This document shows, piece after piece, positions 1 to 10,960 of a DNA stretch of 64,000 bases. Under the pieces are notes generated by a model, which had not been told where the DNA came from, ran no database searches, and was given only the letters and a program-made list of their open reading frames with translations. Location: positions 37,596,321 through 37,660,320 of the forward strand of contig NC_031985.2 of NCBI RefSeq assembly GCF_001858045.2, given 5' to 3'. This DNA is from Oreochromis niloticus (lineage: Eukaryota > Chordata > Actinopteri > Cichliformes > Cichlidae). Position numbers and translations under genes: made by a program. Every line of letters begins with the position of its first letter. The stretch's first letter is position 1.

Positions 1-342
1 GAAAGCAATGGTTTAAAAAATTCTGACAACAATTGTCATTTTCAACCTAATAGTAAATGATTGTTGGTCATATAGAAGATATTTATACATGATACTGATA
101 GCATCTCTCTGATGCCTGAGAAGTTGTGCTCTTGGTTTGCCATCTTGAGTCTGGCCAAAACTTCATTCTCAGCACAACAGATGGATCGATCACTGCAGGC
201 AGCTTGGACATCATCCTGTTCAATTCCAGTGCTCTCTTCTAGTAGGGGTGGCTCATTATATCCATGCTATTCACTACACTGTGGTTCCCACTGTGCTTTG
301 GCCTCTTGATCTCCACCTTTGATTTAACATCTTCTACTGATG
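1..342. other. No recognisable feature
   Basis: I see no gene or known repeat here. The short open frames have no recognisable motif. The stretch ends at the TA into which the Tc1-like element inserted. Confidence 0.4.
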
Positions 343-344
343 TA

Positions 345-557
345 CAGTGGCTTGCAAAAGTATTCGGCCCCCTTGAACTTTTCCACATTTTGTCACATTA
401 CAGCCACAAACATGAATCAATTTTATTGGAATTCCAGGTGAAAGACCAATACAAAGTGATGTACACGTGAGAAGTGGAACGAAAATCATACATGATTCCA
501 AACATTTTTTACAAATAAATAACTGAAAAGTGGGGTGTGCGTAATTATTCAGCCCCC
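345..557. repeat. Left terminal inverted repeat of Tc1-like element
   Basis: About 213 bp, the reverse complement of 1718-1930 with few mismatches. It contains an outer and an inner copy of a transposase-binding-like direct repeat, at its two ends. Confidence 0.9.
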
Positions 558-561
558 AGAG

Positions 562-1609
562 TCAATACTTTGTAGAACCACCTTTTGCTGCAATTACAGC
601 TGCCAGTCTTTTAGGGTATGTCTCTACCAGCTTTACACATCTAGAGACTGAAATCCTTGCCCATTCTTCTTTGCAAAACAGCTCCAGCTCAGTCAGATTA
701 GATGGACAGCGTTTGTGAACAGCAGTTTTCAGATCTTGCCACAGATTCTCGATTGGATTTAGATCTGGACTTTGACTGGGCCATTCTAACACATGGATAT
801 GTTTTGTTTTAAACCATTCCATTGTTGCCCTGGCTTTATGTTTAGGGTCGTTGTCCTGCTGGAAGGTGAACCTCCGCCCCAGTCTCAAGTCTTTTGCAGA
901 CTCCAAGAGGTTTTCTTCCAAGATTGCCCTGTATTTGGCTCCATCCATCTTCCCATCAACTCTGACCAGCTTCCCTGTCCCTGCTGAAGAGAAGCACCCC
1001 CAGAGCATGATGCTGCCACCACCATATTTGACAATGGGGATGGTGTGTTCAGAGTGATGTGCAGTGTTAGTTTTCCACCACACATAGTGTTTTGCATTTT
1101 GGCCAAAAAGTTCCATTTTGGTCTCATCTGACCAGAGCACCTTCTTCCACATGTTTGCTGTGTCCCCCACATGGCTTGTGGCAAACTGCAAACGGGACTT
1201 CTTATGGTTTTCTGTTAACAATGGCTTTCTTCTTGCCACTCTTCCATAAAGGCCAACTTTGTGCAGTGCACGACTAATAGTTGTCCTATGGACAGATTCC
1301 CCCACCTGAGCTGTAGATCTCTGCAGCTCATCCAGAGTCACCATGGGCCTCTTGGCTGCATTTCTGATCAGCACTCTCTTTGTTCGGCCTGTGAGTTTAG
1401 GTGGACGGCCTTGTCTTGGTAGGTTTACATTTCTGAATGATGGCTTGAACAGTGCTCCGTGGGATGTTCAAGGCTTGGGAAATCTTTTTGTAGCCTAAGC
1501 CTGCTTTAAATTTCTCAGTAACTTTATCCCTGACCTGTCTGGTCTGTTCTTTGGACTTCATGGTGTTGTTGCTCCCAATATTCTCTGAGACAACCTCTGA
1601 GGCCGTCAC
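562..1609 (-). pseudogene. Tc1-like transposase, broken by a frameshift
   Basis: This encodes a DD34E transposase that excises and reinserts the surrounding element at TA sites. The N-terminal frame (1609-1397, 70 aa) holds a paired-like helix-turn-helix with GYKKISQALNIPRSTV. The C-terminal frame (270 aa, ATG at 1374, open further upstream) holds the catalytic core: WSDE (first Asp), FQQDNDPKH (second Asp) and SPDLNPIENLW (Glu), then ends in GGSTKY. The two frames add up to about the 340 aa usual for Tc1 proteins. The break is a frameshift near 1395-1410, just after KTRPST, where the first frame meets TAA. All catalytic residues are present, so the frameshift is the only clear lesion. The other copy at 14134-14948 has the same break. 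Confidence 0.92.
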
Positions 1610-1717
1610 AGAGCAGCTGTATTTGTACTGACATTAGATTACATACAGGTGCACTCTGTTGAGTCATTAGCACTCATGAGGCAATGTCTATGGGCAACTG
1701 ACTGCACTCAGACCAAA

Positions 1718-1930
1718 GGGGGCTGAATAATTACGCACACCCCACTTTTCAGTTATTTATTTGTAAAAAATGTTTGGAATCATGTATGATTTTCGTTCCA
1801 CTTCTCACGTGTACACCACTTTGTATTGGTCTTTCACATGGAATTCCAATAAAATTGATTCATGTTTGTGGCTGTAATGTGACAAAATGTGGAAAAGTTC
1901 AAGGGGGCCGAATACTTTTGCAAGCCACTG
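1718..1930. repeat. Right terminal inverted repeat of Tc1-like element
   Basis: Matches 345-557 in inverse orientation and carries both direct-repeat motifs. TA follows at 1931-1932. Confidence 0.9.
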
Positions 1931-1932
1931 TA

Positions 1933-2218
1933 ATTGTGGGACCAAGTCTAGAAATCGACAAGCTGTATGAGCATGCAACGAAGGTAGGGCAGGGCCTAGT
2001 TGCGTTAAGCGATTTGATTGGATAATGCAGTGTTTTAATGGAAATGAATGAATGAGCTGCTGTCAGTGTGTGTATGGTTAGTGTGCAGTGGCCCTTCAGT
2101 TGACCATTGGCCCAAAAGTGTGTCAGCCCACTGGCATCCTATTGGCCAACAGCAGTGAAGGTGTTCCATGTTAACCCGGGCCCACACTCATCTGGTATAA
2201 AAGTCTAATTCTTTATTA
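1933..2218. other. Unassigned spacer
   Basis: No coding signal or known repeat recognised. A TATAAAAG-like string near 2197 has no associated gene. Confidence 0.35.
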
Positions 2219-2263
2219 CAGTGGTTCTCAATTTTTTCACAATGAGTACCACCTCAAAAAATA
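2219..2263. mobile_element. Possible hAT-type terminus (left end only)
   Basis: CAGTGGTTCTCAA at 2219 resembles the start of hAT-superfamily terminal repeats, and the sequence resumes after the Penelope insertion at 2865. I could not pair it securely with a right end. The nearest candidate, at 4281, already has its own duplication with 3816-3823. Confidence 0.35.
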
Positions 2264-2365
2264 TATGCCTCTTGAATGTCTGTGAAGGTTCTCAGTCATC
2301 CAGGTCATCGTAGTCAAAGGAATTTGCAAAGAAAAGCGTCTGGACTTCTTTGAGTTGCTTGAAGA

Positions 2366-2639
2366 CGTTGAGGATGCCAATGTTCACATTTTGGACAGAG
2401 AGGACAGATGGTTTGAAAGAGGAGTGAAAGAGGCCACCTATGTCCACTGTGAGCGACCATCTTTGAACAGAGGCGGTGGTTTACGACACCAACTGTCTGC
2501 CATCTATAATCCAGTTTTGAGTTCCCTCCCCAGACGCCTTAACGCCCACTCACATCCTGGGCCATCTGACCTCAGGAATTCACATGACAAGGTGGGGCCA
2601 GGTTTCACAATGAGCTCACCCGAAACCCTGGCTGATTAG
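2366..2639 (+). pseudogene. Penelope-like polyprotein, C-terminal remnant
   Basis: This reads as the region after the GIY-YIG core of a fish Penelope-like element: DREDRWFERGVKEA, then CERPSLNRGGGLRHQLSAIYN, ending SSPETLAD. The reverse transcriptase and the GIY-YIG catalytic part are missing through 5' truncation. The same segment occurs on both arms of the element at 11251-12621. It is not expected to make a functional product. Confidence 0.85.
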
Positions 2640-2768
2640 GTACCACACCCGCTTTCACACCTTGGCTCATGTGATTAGAGGATCACCAGGGGGTCCTTTG
2701 TCCCTCTTTGGGGGGACACTCCCCACTGGGTTTAAATCTGGGACTCTCGGCCATTTGACCTTAGAACT

Positions 2769-2803
2769 GAAGAAGCTTCTCGGATGAGAGGTGAAACGTC
2801 TTC
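2769..2803 (+). ncRNA. Hammerhead-ribozyme-like motif in Penelope end
   Basis: The strand reads CGGATGAGAGGTGAAACGTC. It resembles a hammerhead core (CUGAUGAG, then GAAAC, then GUC) with a three-base stem II loop and a very short palindromic ACGU stem III. Penelope-like elements are known to carry minimal, dimer-active hammerheads. The usual U4 is G here, so activity is uncertain. Copies occur at 11333-11369 (minus) and 12539-12573 (plus). Confidence 0.45.
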
Positions 2804-3439
2804 AAGCAACTCAAAGAAGTCCAGACGCTTTTCTTTGCAAATTCCTTTGACTATGCCTCTTGAAGTACCACCCTTCTGACCGACATTAAAGTACAGTACT
2901 ATAGGCCTATTTAACACCACATACAGTTTACATGAGACAATTTTATTTCTTTTATGAATGTTATTTATTTTAATTGTCATAAATAGGAGTGACAAGTGAT
3001 AATAATAACAACTGTACTGCATTAAAACATTCACAGCAGGTGGGATATCCGGTCTTTAAGTGATGACATATGAACTCTGCTTCCGGGTCCAAGCTACTCT
3101 GCGTTTATTAAGGCTGTTGTGTTTTTAACATGTTTTAATGCTTTGTATCTTTCTCTATTTAATCTGAACAAGCCCCTAAAAAAGTGATCGCTGTCGCCCT
3201 CTCTCAGTTTTTATTGCAACTATTTATCAGCAGCACCATTTAAAGCTCAGTTTTTAAAACCTTACGATGTAACTACAGCCCAGCCCATGCAGCAGTATAT
3301 TACTGACTTAATGTATTGTGGACGGATTATCTCAGCTGTTCTCCTGACTGAAGTTTGGTCCGTTTACAGCATCCTGCCATGCAATTGCATTTGACCCTAA
3401 CTATCGGGAACCCTCATGTTAATTTTTTTTGTGGGGTGG

Positions 3440-4293
3440 GTGTAGCAATGGAGGTCTGTAGCAATGGACTCTGCAGGAAAACTGACAACCTCTGCAAAGT
3501 ATGAGCCTCAGCATCTGCTGACCCTGCTCGGTCATTTTTTGTGGCCTGACACTTCATGGCTAAGTTGCTGTCATGAGTTGTTTCCACTCTGACTGTGGAG
3601 AATATTTAGTAGCAAAGAAATTTCACACCTGAACTTGTTGCACAGGTGGCATCATGGTACCATGCTGGACTTCACTGATCTCCTGAGAGTGACCCATTCT
3701 TTCACAAATATTTATAGACACAGTCAGCATGTTCTAAGTGCTCGATTTTATACACCTGTGGCCATGGAATTGATTGGAACACTTAAATTCAATAATTTAA
3801 ATGGTTGAGTAAATACTTTAGGCCAGCCAAGAGTGCTGTAGCTCACTTAGAAACTAGAAAATCCCGCTGGACTCGCCTTAAATCTCTTAAATCTTTACTC
3901 TAATCAAAATGTAATGGTGTAATTCTTTGAAAATTTCATTTAAAAAACATAACACAGGCTTTTGGCTCTAAACTACCCGGTCATATGCAAAGTGTTAAGG
4001 TCAATGAGTGACTCACCTCCCAGTGGGACTCAAACTAAAATACAAGAGCAAAAGAAATATAGGTCAAAGTCATGAGTAATAACACAAGCTAACCACCTCC
4101 TATTACAAGTTTTAAATCACCTTTTATATAAAATAACTTCAAAAATAAATAATAAACGTATATAAATATGTATAACTTGGGATGCTTTCTATTTCAGACT
4201 GAATTTCTGTTATAACTAAGGCCCACCTGCAGTGCCTTTGTGACTAACCAGGGGTCTCCATCCACACTTTGGGAATCGCTGCTTTAGGCAATA
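3440..4293. mobile_element. Degenerate Tc1-type MITE, right end
   Basis: From about 3440 the sequence matches my memory of a common fish non-autonomous family (…TTGCACAGGTGGCATC…, …ACACCTGTGGCCATGGAA…). It ends AATACTTTAGGCAATATA near 4293, as expected for a Tc1-type end at a TA. The last 20 bases are separated from the rest by the insertion at 3824-4281. I did not find the left terminus. Confidence 0.5.
3824..4281. mobile_element. hAT-like non-autonomous insertion (458 bp)
   Basis: A perfect 8-bp duplication, CTTTAGGC, flanks it (3816-3823 and 4282-4289). Ends begin CAGC on both strands (CAGCCAAGAG and, from the right, CAGCGATTCC). The 8-bp duplication and CA-G ends fit the hAT superfamily. 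Removing it restores the interrupted MITE end, which supports the boundaries. It has no coding content. Confidence 0.65.
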
Positions 4294-4295
4294 TA

Positions 4296-4848
4296 GTGTG
4301 CATTTGCAGTAATGTAATGTGATTGTGATCTTAATCCACAGAGGTTTGGACCATATGTATTACCCCACCTTTGTTCTTTCTCTCATCAAACAAACAAGCC
4401 CATTATTTTAATTATAATGGTCTTACCAGTCTATATGTGATTCCTTTTTATCTGTGAATTTGGTGATGAAATATCTTTTTAGTTTAGGTAGCACCAAAAG
4501 TCATATTAAATATTTATATTTTAAATATATGCATTAAATGTTTTAACTGATGTCCCTTTACAAACACAACTGACAAAAAGGAAAGACATCTGGTAAGAGG
4601 CTTGCATTTGGCACATGTCAAATGTCAAACACATATAAAATGGTAAACACCCTGTAAGACTGGACAGACAAAAGCTGCTCATTGCCCTTCTTATTACAGC
4701 TTCATGAAAGATGCAATTCATATAGATATCACCCGCAAAGTAAGCCTTAATCAAGGATTTTCTCCTTTATGAAAATAATCAGCCTATATACATTACTGTT
4801 AAAATACCCCAGCCACAGAAACCCCCTATAGTGGACTGGATAAGTTTT
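4296..4848. other. Unassigned AT-rich spacer
   Basis: No gene or repeat recognised. Short open frames carry no motif. Confidence 0.3.
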
Positions 4849-5220
4849 CAGTTTTCAGTTTTCAGTTTTATTTGTCATATGCAAGTTAGCACAGGGTCAA
4901 CATCGCAATGAAATGTGTTTGACGAGCAGCGGTCTCTCAGCAGCATGATACAGTAGGAAAAAATATAATAAAATATAATATAATAAAATAAAATAACAAA
5001 TAGAAAAATAGTAAAGAACAAAATATTAGAGAGACATGGTAAAAGAGAAAAGATGACTAAATATATATGTATCTATAAATATAAATATATGTACACTAGT
5101 GATTAAATAAGAAAATCTTGAAAAGAAATATGACGGGAGGGCAGATGGGATATTGCACAGGAATGAGCAGCAGAAATTTACAGTATTGCACTTTTTAAAT
5201 ATAAATTACAATAACAATAA
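4849..5220 (-). mobile_element. Probable retroposon 3' end, AT-rich
   Basis: It starts with four TTTTCAG units followed by TTTTATTTGTCATATGCAAG, then AT-rich sequence. The pattern resembles LINE or SINE 3' ends inserted on the minus strand in fish, similar to 18229-18480. No coding sequence is attached. Confidence 0.35.
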
Positions 5221-6837
5221 AGTGAATTAATTGGTCTTATCTTTGCTGCAAATGGAGCTTTGTAAGGACCTGTGTCTGCATGCACTTTATGGCACAAATA
5301 ACTTTAGTGTTTCTGAATGCAAATATATTTATCCATCAATCCAAATGTATTTGGACAGATTTGTAAATGGTAAATGAACAGGTTATAGCACTTTTCTACT
5401 TTATATGAGAATGCCATGCCTCATTCAGTCATTCATACAAGCAGTTTTTCCTATTCACCCACTGATGACTGCATCAGGTGTTGGAGCCTGGTTTAGAGGT
5501 ACAGGAGGGGAACGTGCTGAAAATTGGAACTTCCTTACACTTGTCTCCTCTGGAAACTAGAATATGCAGAAGACGAACTATAAAACGCGCAGATACAGAT
5601 ACAGCCACTCAAAATTGCTGCTTTCAGCCCAAGGTCAGCCGGCTGACAGTTAACTGACAGCCAGCTGTCAGCTGACAGTCAGCCACTGGGAGTCCCCCTT
5701 CCTTCCCTTTGGGTGTATCTAATTTCCATTATAAACCTCCTTTCACTCAGTTGCAGAGTGCCACCAAGAGATGGCGCTTTCTTCAACTTTGACAGTTAGC
5801 TATAGATGATTTTCTCAGTATCATTATATGGTCTTTGCCTTATAATCTAATAAATAGATACTATTTTAAAAAAAATATTGAATACAGAAAAATGATATTC
5901 TTGCAGACAAGCTTCCTCATAGATCGCAAACCAGATGTGGAGGTTATTTCTGAAACTGGTAGAACTTACTTTTTTTTTTAGCCTGTTGTTTGTTACTTTT
6001 TCAGAACGCAGTTTGAATTATGAGAATTTTTTCTGTTAGGTTGCAACCTAATATTTTGATTTATTCTTTAGATTTTTATACTTACATTTGTGCGCTGTGT
6101 GCCCAGAGTCAAGAAAAAGACAGCAGTCAATTTAGTCCTCATTTTTGAGCCTCAGTGAAGCCAATCACCTCATATTCGACGCATATGTTATAGCACTGCT
6201 ACACTAAGTTTTACGGTAGTGCTTTTTCTCCTTTGTCGCTGATAACACAGGCACATGCACACAGACACAGACACACACACAGACACACACACACACACAC
6301 ATTTTGTTTTGTTTTTTCTTTTTGTTTTTTTCCCAGGAAATTGAAAGACAAAGCTCCAGGACCATTTATTTCCCCAATTGTTTTCATTTATTCTTCTTTT
6401 CAGTTTTGCTGATAATGTGCTTCTTCATTCATGATTCACTGAAATCTTAAATGTTACCTGCTCCCATATTTATGCCGAGTTTCATCTCCTTTCAATTCCT
6501 GAGAAGTTAAAGGACAATTATGCTCAAATTAAACACAAAACGTGTTAAAAATAAACAGTCTGCCCTTACCCCATGTGTGTATGTAAGTCATCGTCATCCC
6601 CTCATGCTGTGTCCTCTGTTTTCTGTCTAGTGTCTTACTGTCAACTTCTTGGTTCATGGTTCATGCCCTGTCATGCCAGAGTTTTGCGTTTTAGTTTGTA
6701 ACTCCTGGTAAAGTAAAATTTTGCCTCCAGAATCCAGCACTTGGGTCGTCATTCTGCCTGCCGCGCAGCCAGCACTTGACATTAAAACCTATTAAAGCCA
6801 TTAGAGCACGCTGTAGGTATTACAGGTACTGCACTGC
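5221..6837. other. Unassigned region with a short repeat-like tract
   Basis: No gene seen. 5629-5690 contains several overlapping copies of GCTGACAGTCAGC-like words. 6600-6790 resembles an unclassified fish interspersed repeat, ending in CAGCACTTGACATTAAAACC. Confidence 0.3.
6250..6300. repeat. (CA)n / CAGA microsatellite
   Basis: About 50 bp of CA dinucleotides interspersed with CAGA, followed by a T-rich tract. Confidence 0.9.
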
Positions 6838-8125
6838 AGTGGTTTGTATCGTATCTATCTAATAAATTCAAATTTCTTCATGTAAATGGAGAGTCATCTT
6901 CACACACTAAGGTTAATCATGGAGTTCCACAGGGTTCAGTGCTAGGACCAATTCTGTTTACATTATAAAACAGAATTGTTTCATAATGTACATTATAAAT
7001 GGCCGCTAACTTTCTGCTTCTTAATTCAGATAAAACTGAGGTTATTGTACTCGTTCCTGACAATCTTAGAAATATGGTATCTAACCAGATTCTTACTCTG
7101 GATGGCATTACCTTGGCCTCCAGTAACACTGTGAGGAACCTTGGAGTCATTTTTGACCAGGACATGTCCTTCAACGCACATATTAAACAAATATGTAGGA
7201 CTGCTTTTTTCCATTTGTGCAACATCTCTAAAATTAGAAATATCCTGTCTCAGAGTGATGCTGAAAAATTAGTTCATGCATTTATTACTTCCAGGCTGGA
7301 CTACTGTAATTCATTATTATCAGGAAGTCCGAAAAACTCCCTGAAAAGCCTTCAATTAATCCAAAATGCTGCAGCAAGAGTCCTGACAGGGACTAGAAAG
7401 AGAGAGCAGATTTCTCCTGTATTGGCTTCCCTTCATTGGCTTCCTGTTAAATCCAGGATTGAATTCAAAATCCTGCTCCTCACATACAAGGTCTTAAATA
7501 ATCAGGCCCCACCTTATCTTAATGACCTTGTACCATATCACCCTATTAGAGCGCTTCACTCTCGCACTGCAGGCATACTTGTTGTTCCGGCCCCTCTTCT
7601 GTGGAACCAGCTTCCCGTTTGGATTTGGGAGACAGACACTATCTCTAGTTTTAAGATTAGGCTTCAAATTTTCCTTTTTGCTAAAGCATATAGTTAGGGC
7701 TGGATCAGGTGACCCTGAATCCTCCCTTAGTTATGCTGCAATAGACGTAGGCTGCCGGGGATTCCCATGATGCATTGAGTTTTTCCTTTCCAGTCACCTT
7801 TCTCACTCACTATGTGTTAATAGACCTCTCTGCATTGAATCATATCTGTTATTAATCTCTGTCTCTCTTCCACAGCATGTCTTCTATCCTGTCTTCCCTC
7901 TCTCACCCCAACCGGTCACAGCAGATGGCCGCCACTCCCTGAGCCTGGTTCTGCTGGAGGTTTCTTCCTGTTAAAAGGGAGTTTTTCCTTCCCACTGTTG
8001 CCAAAGTGCTTGCTCATAGGGGGTCATATGATTGTTTGTTTTTTCTCTGTATGTATTATTGTAGGATCTACTGTACAATATAAATCGCCTTGAGGTGACT
8101 GTTGTTGTAATTCCCAATCCTCCTC
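6838..8125 (+). mobile_element. L2-like LINE, 5'-truncated copy
   Basis: It starts inside the reverse transcriptase, with a segment reading GVPQGSVLGPILF near 6910-6960 (RT motif B). The catalytic FADD block is lost at a junction near 6965-6998, where a short inverted repeat around TACATTATAAAACAG sits. The C-terminal domain and a 3' UTR follow (CCCTGAGCCTGGTTCTGCTGG, then AAATCGCCTTGAGGTGACTG). The terminal AAAATTGAATTG repeat is missing. Fragments of the same family recur at 10318, 16150, 18490, 20028 and 51130, all on the plus strand. Confidence 0.85.
6999..7697 (+). pseudogene. L2-like LINE reverse transcriptase, C-terminal fragment
   Basis: This is a 232-aa open frame from the end of the RT thumb to the C-terminus of an L2-clade ORF2. 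Typical blocks are LNSDKTEV, RNLGVIFDQDMSF, AFITSRLDYCNSLLSG, LQLIQNAAARVLTGT and LASLHWLPVKSRI. It lacks the endonuclease and RT catalytic motifs, so it cannot retrotranspose. The start methionine is internal to the ancestral protein. Confidence 0.88.
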
Positions 8126-10317
8126 CTTTGTAAGTTGTATTTAACATGATTTGTCAATAATTCCATCACATTTGAACATTCGGTCACATATGAATATACT
8201 CCACTTCAGGTTTTATTCAGTGCATGCAATTCCTCTTTAGCTATATGTATTATTAGCTCATTCTTACAGGAATATCTCTTTCAACATAATCTTGAACTTT
8301 GATCAGTATTAAGCATAAGTAACTATCAGCAAAATCATCAACAATTACAACACATAATAGCATTTCTCTTATTCAGAATCGTGTATAACGGTGAGTTGGC
8401 AACATATTTGTTATCTTTCACGTTCCTGTAGCCACACACAGACAGTAATCTGCCAAGGTCAAACCTAGATCATGTCCTTACACACAAAATCCAGACATAA
8501 GAACTCATTTCTCTTTTTCATTTACTATTAGCAAAACCACACATATATAAACTCTGTAACAGCACTCTATCATTTAAAAATGTAAAGGCTGGATCCAAAG
8601 TCCTTTTACCCTCTCTCAGATGTAGTGAAAACTAAGTCAAGGAGACTTCATTCTCTCTCTATCCCACCTCTCCCGACAGTGGGGAGAGACACGTTCAGCA
8701 AAGGGCTCCAGGTCAGACTCAAACCTGCTGCTTTACAACATAACTCAAGTAACTAGAACATGAAAAAAAAATATTTTTTTATCTGTAAATTATCATTTAA
8801 AAACTTTAGGATCCTTCTGTTTCTTCATGAATTTTGGCTTTTGTGATTCCTTGTGTTTTTGCGACTCTATTGTGCTCTAGTTTGGTTTTTGTATATTAGA
8901 ATGATGGATAGTTTCCTTTAGGATTTATTATACCCTCTGTTATCTTTTTTGTAATACCTAATTATCTCCTTTTCTGCTGCCCAGTCATTTTCCTGTGTCT
9001 GTCTCTGTGTCCTCTCCCCGTGGTTGTCTGGCTGTCCCAGTCTATGCATGTATGTAATGTATTTTTCCTTTTGTCTTCCCATCCTCCCGTATCTAGTTCT
9101 TCTGTTCTCCTCTGTGTAAGTTAACTCTTGTTCCACATTCCGTTGTGTCTTCCTGTTTTATTGTGGTAAGCATTGTATTCTGTGACTCATGTTATTTACA
9201 TCCTCTGTCTCGTTAAGCCTGTAATTCACTAATCCCTCTATTACCTGATTCTCAAGCATTACAAAACATTTTATGGTACAACAAATCATCATGGATGAGT
9301 CTAAAAACTCCAACTCCAAAACTTCCAGGAACCTGGAAACAAAGGGTCAAAATCTGCAACTGCAGAGGCAGAGCAGACAGCCCTTTGTGATGGGGGCCTT
9401 GGACTCGGGTTGCTACGTGTCAGTGTCACTTTTGTGGGATGTGGGGGTTGGGGGTGGGACAGAACACCAGGTTTGATCCATTTGTTGTTTTAGCTCCTAA
9501 ACATGTGGCATTTTTCTGTCACCACTACATGTCCTTGTGTGTTCTAGGCTTACACTGATAGAGTGCACATTGGTCTTTTCAAGTCTTCTCTCTTCAAGTA
9601 AATACAAAAAAAGTCACAGTGCAGAAATGGATTTCCTATATTCTGGACTAATAAATGCCTGGTCAGTAAACCATTTGGCTATTTTATCTATCTAAACTAT
9701 TTTATCTTTTTCCAGAAGACTTCATTGTATGTTTGCAGACTATTTGGCTTCTGTTTTTGCTCTTTTAAACTTACTCTTTAAACTAACAGGCGGTAAAGTT
9801 TGCTGGTTGCAAATTGACAGCGCAACAGAGGCCAAAAAAAACATCTGCTACCCAAACTGCACTGTGCTCACACTGCTAAAATAGGCCATAGGCCTCTTGA
9901 TGGGATCCTGAGGTGACAGGGGCCAGTATCAACCTGTAAACCCTCAACATTGCAAGGCTGGTTCAGACAGGCAGAAAACACTGCATGGCATTTTACTAGT
10001 CTGCCTAATATCAAATGAAACAGGTGTGTTTACATTCAGATCAGACAGACTGTGATTTCAAGTCAAATAGTTATCTACTTATGTGGAAAGTTTGAAAGTT
10101 TATACTGAAGACCTCTCACAGATAACCAGCACCAGTCATCATCAGACAAAATCCCAGTGAAAGCAGTGAGGATAAAGATTCAGAATTTAGCTCTAGCTCT
10201 ATGGAGAGCTTTCTTATAAAACAGCAAACTATTTCTCCAGCAAACTAAATGAGGATCTTTTAAATTTGTGATGCACCATTTCCTCTCCAGCTTTCTTCAT
10301 CCTTACCCCTAAATGTT
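8126..10317. other. Unassigned, mostly AT-rich region
   Basis: I recognise no gene. 8820-9170 is T-rich with many TGTCTG/TCCTGT words like the 3' parts of unclassified fish retroelements (compare 6600-6790). 9780-10300 shows no feature. Confidence 0.3.
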
Positions 10318-10555
10318 TGCAGCCCTCCCTGAGCCTGGTTCTGCTGGAGGTTTATTCCTGTTAAAAGGGACTTTTCACTTACCACTGTCGCCAAAGTGCT
10401 TGCTCATAGGAGGGTCATCAGATTGTTAGGGTTTCTCTGTTTTCTCTATATTATTGTAGGGGTTGTTTGTGGGGGTTTTTATAATGTATATAGCACCTTG
10501 AGGCAACTCTTATTTTGATTTTGTGCTAAATGAATAAAACTGAATTGAAATGGTT
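10318..10555 (+). mobile_element. L2-like LINE 3' tail fragment
   Basis: Same 3' UTR as 7910-8110: CCTCCCTGAGCCTGGTTCTG, the TTAAAAGGGA box and CTTGAGGCAACT. It ends in AATAAAACTGAATTG, the family's terminal repeat. Confidence 0.8.
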
Positions 10556-10689
10556 TGCAAAAAGTGGGATATTCTAAAGAACTTTTTAGCACAGAACTAC
10601 TGTGCTAAACAAGTGAAGAGAGTGTGTTGTGGAATGAATAGAGTTCTCTGAGGAGCTGATGAAGAAAATGAGAATGGATGAAGGAGAGC

Positions 10690-10960
10690 TCAAAGCTAGA
10701 GGTCAGTAGACTATTTAACCAGTTTATTTAACGCAATTTTAAAAAGTGAGAATGCCTGAGGAATGAAGAAGAACCGCTTTTCAAGAAGGGTTATGTGCAC
10801 AGCTGTAGTAACTACAGAGGGATAAATCTGATGAGCCATGAAGCTATGAGAAATAGTTTTTGAAGAGAGATGACCATCAGCGAGCAGCAGTATGGTTTTA
10901 TGCCAAGAAAGAGCACGACAGATATGATGTTTGTCACATCTGTAATGCTCACATTGGAAT
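10690..10960 (+). pseudogene. RTE-type LINE reverse transcriptase fragment
   Basis: Read with frameshifts, the plus strand gives SVDYLTSLFNAILKSE, then a CxNYRGINLMSHEAM-like block near 10800-10850 and ISEQQYGFMPRKSTTD near 10875-10925. This is the fingers-to-palm entry (motif 0 to A) of RTE-clade reverse transcriptases common in fish. Several stops and frame changes make it a dead fragment. Confidence 0.65.

Larger units (their letters stand above)
345..1930 (-). mobile_element. Tc1-like DNA transposon, near full length (1,586 bp)
   Basis: The element starts CAGTGGCTTGCAAAAG and ends with its reverse complement. It is flanked by TA at 343-344 and 1931-1932, the Tc1/mariner target duplication. 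Terminal inverted repeats of about 213 bp (345-557 and 1718-1930) surround a minus-strand transposase. Within each inverted repeat, the outer end (GGGGGCCGAATACTTTTGCA) and the inner end (GGGGGCTGAATAATTACGCA) resemble each other. This is the IR/DR arrangement of fish Tc1 elements, with two transposase sites per end. The element is defective because its gene is frameshifted. A deleted sister copy lies at 14134-14948. Confidence 0.95.
2277..2851 (+). mobile_element. Penelope-like retroelement fragment with inverted ends
   Basis: The insertion is flanked by a perfect 13-bp duplication, TATGCCTCTTGAA (2264-2276 and 2852-2864). Its left 90 bp is inverted relative to its right end: the string around GCGTCTGGACTTC near 2337 reappears as its complement near 2820. 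Between them is a plus-strand piece of the Penelope C-terminal region. The internal order (short inverted 3' end, then a 5'-truncated forward copy) matches the larger insertion at 11251-12621 in miniature. Confidence 0.85.

Noticed and set aside
112..470. Small plus-strand frames before and across the Tc1 end
   Set aside because: No motif; one runs into the inverted repeat, so it is a chance frame.
2219..4281. One large hAT from CAGTGGTTCTCAA to GGGAATCGCTG
   Set aside because: The flanks do not form an 8-bp duplication (CTTTATTA against CTTTAGGC), while 3816-3823 and 4282-4289 match exactly, so the right end belongs to the smaller insertion.
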